A stretch of 9,757 nt of DNA from Candidatus Aenigmatarchaeota archaeon (GTDB taxonomy: Archaea; Aenigmatarchaeota; Aenigmatarchaeia; PWEA01; JAGHBM01), in NCBI GenBank assembly GCA_021160955.1, contig JAGHBM010000065.1:1-9757 (forward strand), written 5' to 3'. A model generated the notes under the pieces. That model worked only from the letters and a program-made list of their open reading frames with translations, did not search any database and had not been told where the DNA came from. Numbering within the stretch: the first letter of the stretch is position 1; each line of letters opens with the position of its first letter. The translations under genes were made by a program, and so were the position numbers. Below are positions 1 through 6,274 of the stretch, piece after piece.

Positions 1-675
1 AAAGTATCTTTCTATTTTTCTAACTTCTCTATCATCCAACCTGTTACTCTTTACCCATTCGTATATCGTTCTATTTTCTGTTCTCTTTGGCACATCTAAA
101 TTCCGAAACGTTAGCTGTTCTACTTCATGCTTTTTGGCAAATTCTATCATCTTCAAGACTTCATCAATAGAGTCTATGTAATTTTTTATGTACAGACAGT
201 TTATTCTAACAGATAGACCGATTTTATGAAGTCTCTTTATTACCCTTGGAAGATCTATCCCATATCCGATCAACGATGAATTTTTGTCCCTTTCGTAATG
301 GACTACCGATAGAAGAACAAAATCAAGATCCATCTCATACCAACTCTTTAAGTACTTTTTGTATTTGGAAAATTTCTTATCAATCAAAATTCCGTTCGTT
401 TGAAGTTCTATTATCGGGAAATTGAATTTCTTCATGCGGTTCATGTATGACGTTATTTGTTCCGGATAGAGAGTTGGTTCACCTTTACCTGTGATCATGA
501 CTGAGTGTACATTGCTTTTTGATGCGATGATACAAGCCTTCTCGAATCTTTTCCAATTTACCTCAGGTTTTTCATATGATATGTTATTTTTAGGGGTCAT
601 GCTGGCTATGCAGAATGGACATTTCGCATTGCATGCGAGAGTTCCAGCGACTATGCTAAATATTTCGAATTTCAT
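1..675 (-). CDS. Radical SAM protein, 3' end cut by window edge
   Basis: The frame is open from an ATG at 675 to the left edge (225 residues seen, C-terminus missing). The radical SAM cluster motif CxxxCxxC is complete (C15, C19, C22, in TLACNAKCPFC), so a [4Fe-4S]-binding, S-adenosylmethionine-cleaving enzyme is expected. GKGEPTL at 63-69 matches the SAM-binding GGEP-type motif, and IELQTNG at 89-95 is a core strand of the TIM barrel. The start is supported by GGTGA at 684-680, 5 nt upstream. The ATG overlaps the apt stop by 4 nt (ATGA), so it is the fourth gene of the pncB-pncA-apt operon and probably translationally coupled. The substrate cannot be told from sequence. Similar proteins occur, to my memory, as uncharacterised radical SAM proteins in other microbes. 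The partners suggest nucleotide or cofactor metabolism, which is inference only. Confidence 0.88.
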   Translation of the reverse strand, partial: MKFEIFSIVAGTLACNAKCPFCIASMTPKNNISYEKPEVNWKRFEKACIIASKSNVHSVMITGKGEPTLYPEQITSYMNRMKKFNFPIIELQTNGILIDKKFSKYKKYLKSWYEMDLDFVLLSVVHYERDKNSSLIGYGIDLPRVIKRLHKIGLSVRINCLYIKNYIDSIDEVLKMIEFAKKHEVEQLTFRNLDVPKRTENRTIYEWVKSNRLDDREVRKIERYF

Positions 676-1196
676 TTTTTCACCTTCGATTTTGTTAGGG
701 AATATATTTCATACCCTTTAAGCGTTTCTCTTCCACCGAGTCCTTTAAGTTCCAGAAGAAATCCCATGCCAACTACTTTTCCACCAAGTCTTTCAATGAG
801 TTTGGCAGCTGCTTTTCCAGTTCCGCCGGTCGCCAGGATATCATCTATTATAACGACCTTTTGACCGGGGGTTATAGAATCCACATGAATTTCCAAAGAA
901 TTGGATGAGTATTCATAGTTGTAAACTTCTCTAATGGTTTTGAATGGTAGCTTTCCTTGTTTTCTAATCATTACATGCCCAAGTCCCAATGAGTATGCTA
1001 CCGGAGAACTGAAAATATAACCCCTTGACTCTATACCAGCTACAACGTCTGCTTTTTGCATCTTGGTGAATTCGACGAGTTTTTCTACGACGTATTTGAA
1101 AGTTTTTCCATCTTCTAAAAGTTTGGTTATATCTTTAAACACGACTCCCTTTTTTGGGAAGTCTTTTATCTCCCTGAGTTTGTGATCTATTATCAT
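672..1196 (-). CDS. apt: Adenine phosphoribosyltransferase
   Basis: This enzyme converts adenine and PRPP to AMP and pyrophosphate in cytoplasmic purine salvage. The 174 residues match the usual bacterial-type Apt length and carry its signatures in order: IKDFPKKGVVFKDIT (10-24), GIESRGYIF (54-62), RKQGKLP (78-84), LEIHVDSI (101-108), the PRPP-binding motif VVIIDDILATGGT (114-126), and LLELKGLGGR (147-156). The start is well supported by GGAGG at 1208-1204, 7 nt before the ATG, and by the 4-nt ATGA overlap with the end of pncA. Its own stop overlaps the radical SAM start in the same way. It shares PRPP as substrate with PncB in the same operon, so the operon looks like a base-salvage unit for nicotinamide and adenine. 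No key residue appears to be missing. Confidence 0.95.
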   Translation of the reverse strand: MIIDHKLREIKDFPKKGVVFKDITKLLEDGKTFKYVVEKLVEFTKMQKADVVAGIESRGYIFSSPVAYSLGLGHVMIRKQGKLPFKTIREVYNYEYSSNSLEIHVDSITPGQKVVIIDDILATGGTGKAAAKLIERLGGKVVGMGFLLELKGLGGRETLKGYEIYSLTKSKVKK

Positions 1197-1834
1197 GAGA
1201 TTTCCTCCAAAAAATCATTTTTCAAAATATCTTTTGAGTTCAAAGGCTTTGCACCTGAAATGTACATCTCTCTCACGGAGAGCTCGGATGATTTTTTACC
1301 TATTCCCATTATACCATCTCTAACAAGATAGACATCGATGCCCAATTCAAGCATTCCCATTACAGCACTCTTAACACAGTAATCAGTTGCAACTCCGTAG
1401 ACTATTGCTCCATCTACATCCAACAGCTCAAAAATTTTTGAGGTATTAGGATTCGAGAATACATCGATATTTTGCTTCTCTATCGTTATTCGAGGAACTT
1501 TGTTTTTCTTCAGTTTATTTTTAAGTTCATTCACAGTATAACTTCTAAATTTTCCTGGGGCATACTTATTTTCTATTCTGAGTTCTGCAGTTTTTGTTTC
1601 TTTTATTCTTTCCATCCCCCAAGTTCCATCCATACAATGAGGTGGAAATGTCTTTAGTTCTTCATCATCTTCAAAGTGTCTGTCTGATGATCCAAGAATT
1701 AGAATGTTGTTATTCAATGCATATTGAGTAAGCTCTTTCAGGACTGGTTTTATTTTTTCTGAACCAGAGATGTACAACGTACCCTTCTTCTCCATGAAGT
1801 CATTTTGTGTATCGACATCGTAGAATACAAACAT
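1193..1834 (-). CDS. pncA: Nicotinamidase (isochorismatase-like hydrolase)
   Basis: This protein hydrolyses nicotinamide to nicotinate and ammonia, feeding PncB. Numbered from the ATG at 1834 (213 residues), the catalytic triad of the family is visible: D8 in DVDTQNDF, K120 in IEKQNID, and nucleophile C153 in GVATDYCV, where the preceding VA would be the cis-peptide oxyanion segment. The metal site is also present: D51 and H53 in SSDRHFEDD, and H66 in FPPHCMDGTWG, as in archaeal nicotinamidases. I chose this ATG over an in-frame TTG at 1855: the TTG lies inside pncB, while GGGGTGAT (1845-1838), complementary to the archaeal 16S 3' end, sits just upstream of the ATG. It starts 4 nt after the pncB stop and overlaps apt by 4 nt. 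The metal-site residues favour nicotinamidase over other cysteine hydrolases of the superfamily. Confidence 0.93.
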   Translation of the reverse strand: MFVFYDVDTQNDFMEKKGTLYISGSEKIKPVLKELTQYALNNNILILGSSDRHFEDDEELKTFPPHCMDGTWGMERIKETKTAELRIENKYAPGKFRSYTVNELKNKLKKNKVPRITIEKQNIDVFSNPNTSKIFELLDVDGAIVYGVATDYCVKSAVMGMLELGIDVYLVRDGIMGIGKKSSELSVREMYISGAKPLNSKDILKNDFLEEIS

Positions 1835-1838
1835 TATA

Positions 1839-3026
1839 TCACCCCATAAATTCAACTCTATCTATGTACGGAGTATCAATTTCCTTGAGTTCTGGAGGAA
1901 GATCGCTTATTTTTTTCAATGTTCTTTTTCTAATGATTTCAACGTCTTCAAAATCTCTGACGATTTCACCATCTTTTATGAGAGGCTTTAAGAGACCATT
2001 GTAACCCATTGGTTTCGGATTCTTAGATAATGTTACAATATCCTTGTGATGGAAATCTTTTCTGTAAACTTGTTTTGCTCCGCTGAAATTCCCAAACTTT
2101 GCTCTTGGTTCTCCATCAACTTCTACAATTTTCAATGAAAAGTCAAAGGTTGGAGAATCTGCTATTTTTGTCCCGACTCCAAATCCATCGTATACATCCT
2201 TTAACTCTTTGATCTTGTATTCATCGAGCCCCCCACTACAGATTAGCTTGACATCTTTTCTACCACGAATATCAAGCTCCCATCTGATCTCCTTACCAAC
2301 TTTTTTTAGGTCACCACTGTCTATCCTGACACCGTAGAGATCATCTCCGAATACTTCCAGTGCATCAAATAGTTCTGATTTGGGAGATCCGTAAGTATCT
2401 ATGAGTGCTATGTTCGGCGCATCCTTTGATGAGTAATTTTTGAATGCTTCGAAACCTTTTTTTGATCCTTTACTTGCCAGCATCAATGCATGGGGCATTG
2501 TTCCCGTTGCCTTTTTACCGATCTTTTTCGCACCGGCTATGTTAGAGACACCATCAAATCCACCCACAGTAGTTGCGTACTCTACCATTTCTACATCAAA
2601 TGGCCAGACTCTTCGAGTTCCAAAACTTATGAGACTTTTCTCCTCCGCTACCATTCTACATCTTGTGGCCCTTGTTGCGATTGCACTGGGTTTGCATAGA
2701 AATCCAAGTATTGAGTTTTCAAAGATCCCGAAATCTCTATATTTGCCCTTTATCTGAAGCACCGGTTCTCCGGGAAAGAAAAATTCACCTTCTTCCATTG
2801 CATAAACATCAACATGTTTTCCTTCGAGAAGTTTTGCAACTTCGCACACTCCACAGAGAACTCCAAATTTATAATTAGGATCGGGAAACTTTTTCAGATA
2901 TGCCTCCATCGTTACGTATGGATTTATTCCAGATCCTTCGAGAGCGTTCATTGTTTCTATAAAATATTGATCGGTCGATTCTCCCTCCAAAATTTCTTTC
3001 TCCGTTGGTACAAGAAACTTTGTCAT
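1839..3026 (-). CDS. pncB: Nicotinate phosphoribosyltransferase
   Basis: This enzyme joins nicotinate to PRPP with ATP hydrolysis, giving nicotinate mononucleotide, the entry of the Preiss-Handler NAD route. The 395-residue protein shows the family motifs: STDQYF (17-22), FGTRR (135-139), GTMPHA (175-180) with the likely phospho-accepting H179, RIDSGDL (234-240) in the PRPP site, CSGGLDE (263-269), and GVGTKI (283-288). The length fits archaeal NAPRTases. The C-terminal third has no cysteine after residue 263, whereas the Thermoplasma enzyme is described with a four-cysteine zinc-knuckle-like motif in its third domain. The start ATG has GGTGAT at 3037-3032, 5 nt upstream, and is the first gene of the minus-strand operon, facing a TATA-like box at 3065-3056. 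It is divergent from nadB. Nicotinamide phosphoribosyltransferase is a less likely alternative, since PncA follows directly. Confidence 0.95.
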   Translation of the reverse strand: MTKFLVPTEKEILEGESTDQYFIETMNALEGSGINPYVTMEAYLKKFPDPNYKFGVLCGVCEVAKLLEGKHVDVYAMEEGEFFFPGEPVLQIKGKYRDFGIFENSILGFLCKPSAIATRATRCRMVAEEKSLISFGTRRVWPFDVEMVEYATTVGGFDGVSNIAGAKKIGKKATGTMPHALMLASKGSKKGFEAFKNYSSKDAPNIALIDTYGSPKSELFDALEVFGDDLYGVRIDSGDLKKVGKEIRWELDIRGRKDVKLICSGGLDEYKIKELKDVYDGFGVGTKIADSPTFDFSLKIVEVDGEPRAKFGNFSGAKQVYRKDFHHKDIVTLSKNPKPMGYNGLLKPLIKDGEIVRDFEDVEIIRKRTLKKISDLPPELKEIDTPYIDRVEFMG

Positions 3027-3055
3027 TTTTCATCACCATTTAAGAAAATGGTCAC

Positions 3056-3065
3056 AATATTTAAT
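3056..3065 (-). promoter_or_regulatory. TATA-like box of the pncB operon
   Basis: On the minus strand this reads ATTAAATATT. It lies about 34 nt from its centre to the pncB ATG at 3026, so transcription would start near 3034, giving a very short leader that just includes or abuts the GGTGAT at 3037-3032. Assigned by position and AT-rich composition only. Confidence 0.5.
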
Positions 3066-3082
3066 CCCACCTTCGAAATGGG
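3066..3082. promoter_or_regulatory. Inverted repeat beside the pncB promoter
   Basis: The sequence CCCA-cc-TTCGAA-a-TGGG is an imperfect palindrome centred on TTCGAA with CCCA/TGGG arms. It directly abuts the upstream side of the pncB TATA-like box, where the BRE or an operator would sit. Its symmetry suits a dimeric regulator such as a wHTH protein. It is short, so chance is possible. Confidence 0.3.
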
Positions 3083-3120
3083 TAAAAATTGATTTGTCGA
3101 TTCGGATCTGTGCAAAAATT

Positions 3121-3136
3121 ACCTCAAAGTACCTCA
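3121..3136. repeat. Direct repeat ACCTCA x2 upstream of nadB TATA box
   Basis: ACCTCA occurs at 3121-3126 and again at 3131-3136, exactly 10 bp apart (one helical turn), and ends 2 bp before the nadB TATA-like box. Repeats on one face of the helix at this place could bind a repressor or activator. A further pair, AAAAATT at 3084-3090 and 3114-3120, is spaced 30 bp. No partner sites were found elsewhere in the window by eye. Confidence 0.35.
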
Positions 3137-3138
3137 GG

Positions 3139-3148
3139 TTAAAATATA
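3139..3148 (+). promoter_or_regulatory. TATA-like box of nadB
   Basis: TTAAAATATA is centred about 20 nt before the ATG at 3164 and 29 nt before the in-frame ATG at 3173. With the usual 25-27 nt distance, the transcript would begin around 3168-3171, which favours a near-leaderless start at 3173. Confidence 0.55.
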
Positions 3149-3163
3149 GAATGTAATTTCTAA

Positions 3164-4654
3164 ATGATGGGGATGAAGACAGATTTCCTTGTGATAGGAA
3201 GTGGCATCGCGGGTTTAAATTATGCCCTTGAAGTATCCAGATTTGGAAAGGTGGTGATAGTTACAAAAAAGGATGCAGTCGATTCTGCAACTAATTATGC
3301 TCAAGGAGGGATAGCAGTTCCAAGAGATGGTGAGGATATTAAATCTCACATAAGAGATACACTGAAGGCGGGATGCGGACTCTCAAATAAAAGAGCTGTT
3401 AAAATTATGGTTGAGGAAGGTCCCGCAGAAATAAAGAAGCTCATAAATTTGGGAGTAAACTTTTCTAAGAAAGACGGAAAATTAATTTTTGGATTGGAAG
3501 GTGGTCATAGTAAAAGTAGGATAGTGTTTTCTGGAGATCATACAGGAAAAAATTTAGAGGAAGTACTTCTACGGGAAGCAAAAAAGAATAAGAACATAAA
3601 GATTTTGGAATCTTCCTTTGCCGTGAAATTGTTGGTGAAAGAAAATAGGTGTTATGGTGCAGATGTATACTTCAAAAAAATGTCCAGATTAGAAAGAATT
3701 TTTTCCAAGGTAACCATGGTCGCAACTGGCGGTGTTGGTCAGATCTATTTGCGGACAACAAATCCGAGGATATCTACGGGAGACGGAATATCAATGGCGT
3801 ACGATGCCGGTTGTGAAATAGCCGATATGGAATTTGTTCAGTTCCATCCAACCGTTCTAAATATCGATAGATCTTCGAACTTCCTTTTGACGGAGGCTCT
3901 GAGGGGTGAAGGTGCATTTCTCGTCAATGAAGGTGGTGAAAGATTTATGAAGAAGTACAGTGAAATGGAGGAACTTGCTCCAAGAGATGTAGTTTCAAGG
4001 GCTATTTTTGAAGAGATGAAAAAAGGAAAAATTTACTTGGATGCAACATGGCTGGATAAAAATTTTGTTAAGAAGAGATTTTCAATGATTTATAAAAAGT
4101 TGAAATCACTCGGAATTGATATGACAAAAGAAAAAATACCGATATCTCCGGCTGCCCATTACATATGCGGTGGGATAAAGATAAATTTGGAGGGAGAGAC
4201 TAACATAGATGGGTTGTTCGCCTCCGGAGAATGTTCTTGCACGGGAGTGCATGGAGCAAACAGACTTGCGAGTAACTCACTCTTGGAGTCCCTCGTTTTC
4301 AGTACAAGAGCAGCGCGTCATTCAATAAAATATCTTGATGAAGAAATAAAAGAGGTGGATGCGAAGCCTCCAAAGGTTATACCCAATGAGCCCTTAAAGG
4401 AGGTAAAAATCAAGAAGCTAATGTGGAAGTATGCAGGTATAACAAGAGAAGAGAACGGGCTCAAGAAAGCCATGGAAGAGCTTGAGAAGATCAAGTTTCG
4501 AGGAATCTCAGAAACGAGAAACATATCTTTGGTGTCAAAACTCATATTGAAATCCGCAATCATGAGGGAAGAGAGCAGAGGGGTCCATTATAGGTCAGAT
4601 TATCCAAAGGCGAGAAGCAAATGGAGAAGGCATATAATCCTAAAGAAATGGTAA
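3164..4654 (+). CDS. nadB: L-aspartate oxidase
   Basis: This FAD flavoprotein oxidises L-aspartate to iminoaspartate, the first step of de novo NAD synthesis; NadA would use the product. In the 496 residues: the dinucleotide-binding GSGIAGL (12-18), NYAQGGIAV (44-52), LEGGHSKSRIVFSGDHTG (111-128), EFVQFHPT (223-230), LRGEGAFLVNEGGERFM (246-262), LAPRDVVSRAI (271-281), HYICGGI (332-338), SGECSCTGVHGANRLASNSL (354-373), and MREESRGVHYRSDYP (467-481). The last two motifs and the helical C-terminal domain fit NadB and succinate dehydrogenase flavoprotein alike, but the lack of a neighbouring iron-sulfur subunit and the NAD context decide for NadB. Three in-frame ATGs (3164, 3167, 3173) lie close together; the TATA position favours 3173, and no Shine-Dalgarno is seen. 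It is divergent from pncB. NadA and NadC genes are not in the window. Confidence 0.93.
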   Translation: MMGMKTDFLVIGSGIAGLNYALEVSRFGKVVIVTKKDAVDSATNYAQGGIAVPRDGEDIKSHIRDTLKAGCGLSNKRAVKIMVEEGPAEIKKLINLGVNFSKKDGKLIFGLEGGHSKSRIVFSGDHTGKNLEEVLLREAKKNKNIKILESSFAVKLLVKENRCYGADVYFKKMSRLERIFSKVTMVATGGVGQIYLRTTNPRISTGDGISMAYDAGCEIADMEFVQFHPTVLNIDRSSNFLLTEALRGEGAFLVNEGGERFMKKYSEMEELAPRDVVSRAIFEEMKKGKIYLDATWLDKNFVKKRFSMIYKKLKSLGIDMTKEKIPISPAAHYICGGIKINLEGETNIDGLFASGECSCTGVHGANRLASNSLLESLVFSTRAARHSIKYLDEEIKEVDAKPPKVIPNEPLKEVKIKKLMWKYAGITREENGLKKAMEELEKIKFRGISETRNISLVSKLILKSAIMREESRGVHYRSDYPKARSKWRRHIILKKW

Positions 4655-4656
4655 TT

Positions 4657-5142
4657 CTAACTTTTTTTAATCATGTATATTGATTGTCTTGTATCTCTCA
4701 ATGTGAGGTGTCTCTCTATTGCACCTATTTCCAATAAATAGTTCAACGCATGTCTTACAGTTCTCGATGGAAGATTACTTTCGTTTATTATTTCCTTCTG
4801 TGTCATAGAACCTTCGTAACTCAGCAATTTGAATATGAACTTAGCGGATGGTGGTGCTGTATTGGGAAGAATCACTCTTTCACTCTTCTCTCTGAGTTTT
4901 CCAAACAAACCAAGATATATCTTCTTATCAAATCGGACAAAATTGGCCGGAACTTCACATCTTTCTATCATAATTTTCTCTTCCTTGAGTTTGTATCTGT
5001 ATTTACCGTCAATAATTATTTCGGCTCCTTTTGCAGATGAGATATCGTAAAGACATATCTTTGCCTTTTCATTAACAACGAGGGGTTTATTCATTTTTGC
5101 GGAGCATATCGGAACTATTTCAATGGCGTTGGAGTTTTCCAT
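4657..5142 (-). CDS. NAD kinase C-terminal half fused to winged HTH
   Basis: The 161 residues hold two parts. Residues 1-86 match the beta-rich C-terminal half of NAD kinases: AIEIVPICSAKMNKPLVV (6-23), corresponding to the family's 'ITPIxPHxxxxRPLV' segment, then EIIIDGKY (41-48), MIERCEVPANFVRF (58-71), and a final LFGKLREK (79-86). Residues about 97-160 form a winged helix-turn-helix of the common archaeal type: PPSAKFIFKLL, MTQKEIINES, then recognition helix PSRTVRHALNYLLEIG and a wing ending SIYMI. The upstream sequence is in the same frame: GSIL codons and one TGA (5157-5155) join it to the N-terminal half, so this is the distal part of one 333-codon gene. The ATG at 5142 could start a separate product; GAGG lies 10 nt upstream, a weak signal. 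If made with the kinase part it would be a DNA-binding NAD(P) sensor, which is inference. Confidence 0.8.
   Translation of the reverse strand: MENSNAIEIVPICSAKMNKPLVVNEKAKICLYDISSAKGAEIIIDGKYRYKLKEEKIMIERCEVPANFVRFDKKIYLGLFGKLREKSERVILPNTAPPSAKFIFKLLSYEGSMTQKEIINESNLPSRTVRHALNYLLEIGAIERHLTLRDTRQSIYMIKKS
4660..4668 (+). terminator. T-run terminator after nadB
   Basis: Seven T residues (4662-4668) lie a few bases after the nadB stop, the usual archaeal U-tract terminator form. The tract is inside the last codons of the convergent wHTH gene, so the two genes end 2 nt apart. Confidence 0.5.
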
Positions 5143-5154
5143 AAGAATACTTCC

Positions 5155-5157
5155 TCA
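5155..5157 (-). other. In-frame TGA splitting the NAD kinase gene
   Basis: The codon after SYAMSA is TGA, followed in the same frame by GSIL and the C-terminal half. NAD kinases have SAGG here (for example SAGGPV in the archaeal AF2373 protein as I recall it), so TGA stands at a glycine position and differs from GGA by one base. Three neighbouring genes end properly on TGA, so it is a stop in this organism. It is a nonsense mutation, a read or assembly error, or a point of readthrough or gene splitting. Confidence 0.85.
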
Positions 5158-5658
5158 TGCGGACATCGCATAACTTGTTGATCCGGTGGGAGTTGATATG
5201 ATGACGCCATCTCCACTGTCTCTCCAAACGAGTTGGTCATTTATCTTCAATGAATACCTCAAGAAAACTCCTGGTTTCGATGACGAGACGACGACTTCGT
5301 TGAGTGCAGGTGGAAGCTCTTTCCCATTAACCTTTGCTTTGAGCCTCATCCTCTTTTCTATCCAATATTTGTTTTTTAGTATTCTCTTGAGATACGGTTC
5401 AAAATTTTCGGCTTCAATCTCTGCGAGAAAATGTGAGCCACCCGTGCCGATACCGAGAACCGGCACTTCTTTTTTCAATTCGAGGAACGTATCTAAAATG
5501 GTTCTGTCATCACCAATAACGAGTAGAATGTCACAATTTATGTTCTTTAATTTATTTTTTATCGTGTATTCTACATTGTATTTTTTGAGAAGAGATTCTA
5601 CTCTTTTTTGGATCTTTTTTGAAGTTCTATCTTCTTTTCGAAATACACAAATTTTCAT
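5155..5658 (-). CDS. NAD kinase N-terminal half (degenerate GGDGT)
   Basis: From the ATG at 5658 this gives 167 residues, about half an NAD kinase, which phosphorylates NAD to NADP with ATP. Recognisable parts are the nucleotide-binding segment VIGDDRTIL (47-55) where the family has GGDGT, GIGTGGSHFLAEI (69-81) for the family NxGxxGFLTE segment, ALNEVVV (118-124) with the conserved N-E pair, and SGDGVIISTPTGSTSY (148-163). The proposed catalytic Asp (D51) and the Thr remain, but the second and fourth residues of GGDGT are Asp and Arg and the NLG-type Asn is Gly, so activity is doubtful. It ends at TGA, directly before the in-frame C-terminal half. I chose the ATG over the TTG at 5667 because there is no Shine-Dalgarno and a TATA-like box at 5688-5680 is 26 nt upstream, which predicts a leaderless mRNA. 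Likely gene name would be nadK. Confidence 0.8.
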   Translation of the reverse strand: MKICVFRKEDRTSKKIQKRVESLLKKYNVEYTIKNKLKNINCDILLVIGDDRTILDTFLELKKEVPVLGIGTGGSHFLAEIEAENFEPYLKRILKNKYWIEKRMRLKAKVNGKELPPALNEVVVSSSKPGVFLRYSLKINDQLVWRDSGDGVIISTPTGSTSYAMSA

Positions 5659-5679
5659 AATTATCAATAGAACAATTCC

Positions 5680-5688
5680 AAATAAAAA
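5680..5688 (-). promoter_or_regulatory. TATA-like box of the NAD kinase-wHTH gene
   Basis: TTTTTATTT on the minus strand, centred 26 nt before the ATG at 5658, in the 35-nt gap after the L10e stop. The spacing predicts a leaderless transcript separate from the ribosomal protein gene. Confidence 0.45.
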
Positions 5689-5693
5689 CTATT

Positions 5694-6218
5694 CTAATTT
5701 TTAGTTACGGCTTCTATTTTTGACGAACACGGAAGTTTGTCGCCGGCTCTTCTTAGAGCTTCTTTGGCTATTTCTTCCTTTCCCATTGGTACCCTGGCTA
5801 TTATTATTTTTTGGTTTTTATCAACTTGGGCAGCAAATCCGATCGGCTTTCCGAATGATCTCCTCATACCTTCTTGAAGCCTATCTGCACCTGCTCCCGT
5901 CGCCAAGGGGTTTTCTCTCATCACGTGATGCGGATACACAAGAACTTTTAAGAAGTAGCCGTCTCTCCCGAGATGTTTCATGAGATATTTGTTTGCATTT
6001 GTTCTTGCGGCTTCAAGTGCATTGTGCCTTATTTGGACATCGTTCTTCGATATGAGTGCCATCTCCACTGGGAAATCTCCCTTTGGGTTTCCGGTCTCGA
6101 ATTTAACTATTTTCGATCCTGGAACTCCCTTAACATAGGATTTTCTGGGCCTTCTTCTGGATATTCTCGTGTATGGTCTTTCAACTTTCTTGTAACATCT
6201 TCCTGGTCTGAGAGACAT
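5694..6218 (-). CDS. rpl10e: 50S ribosomal protein L10e (uL16)
   Basis: A complete 174-residue archaeal/eukaryotic-type L10e, the homologue of bacterial L16, which sits in the large subunit near the A-site and P-site tRNAs. It has the typical basic start MSLRPGRCYKKVERPYTRIS, then the AARTNANKYL segment (70-79), YPHHVMRENPLATGAGADR (95-113) and QEGMRRSFGKPIGFAAQV (115-132). Length and motifs are normal for archaea. The start has a strong Shine-Dalgarno, GAGGGTG at 6230-6224, 5 nt before the ATG, and a TATA box 41-49 nt upstream, giving a leader of about 20 nt. It lies 56 nt after the DUF1512-like gene. It serves here as the best taxonomic marker in the window. Confidence 0.97.
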   Translation of the reverse strand: MSLRPGRCYKKVERPYTRISRRRPRKSYVKGVPGSKIVKFETGNPKGDFPVEMALISKNDVQIRHNALEAARTNANKYLMKHLGRDGYFLKVLVYPHHVMRENPLATGAGADRLQEGMRRSFGKPIGFAAQVDKNQKIIIARVPMGKEEIAKEALRRAGDKLPCSSKIEAVTKN

Positions 6219-6258
6219 CTTAACACCCTCTTTTTGATTTTTATGTTTTAGAGTGTAG

Positions 6259-6267
6259 ATATTTAAA
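6259..6267 (-). promoter_or_regulatory. TATA box of rpl10e
   Basis: TTTAAATAT on the minus strand lies in the 56-nt gap before rpl10e, centred about 45 nt from the ATG. This puts the transcription start near 6238, leaving room for the strong GAGGGTG ribosome site. The upstream gene has no clear T-tract, so some read-through from it is also possible. Confidence 0.6.
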
Positions 6268-6274
6268 TCTTTTT

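Noticed and set aside
491..721. Plus-strand reading frame of 76 codons opposite the radical SAM gene
   Set aside because: It is antisense to a strongly supported coding frame, crosses into apt, and has no family features.
1835..1855. TTG start for nicotinamidase, 7 codons upstream
   Set aside because: It lies within pncB, has no ribosome site of its own, and the ATG at 1834 has a near-perfect GGGGTGAT just upstream.
5155..5157. TGA read as selenocysteine or as a reassigned glycine codon
   Set aside because: The position is a glycine in the family, where selenocysteine makes no sense, and no SECIS-like element was evident. UGA as glycine is unlikely because apt, pncA and pncB end on TGA with well-placed overlaps or spacing to the next gene.
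5659..5667. TTG start for the NAD kinase half, 3 codons upstream
   Set aside because: No Shine-Dalgarno precedes it, and the TATA-like box at 5688-5680 is 26 nt before the ATG at 5658, which fits a leaderless start there.
5186..5704. Plus-strand reading frame of 172 codons
   Set aside because: It is fully antisense to the NAD kinase half, whose conserved motifs fix the true strand; it has no recognisable motif of its own.
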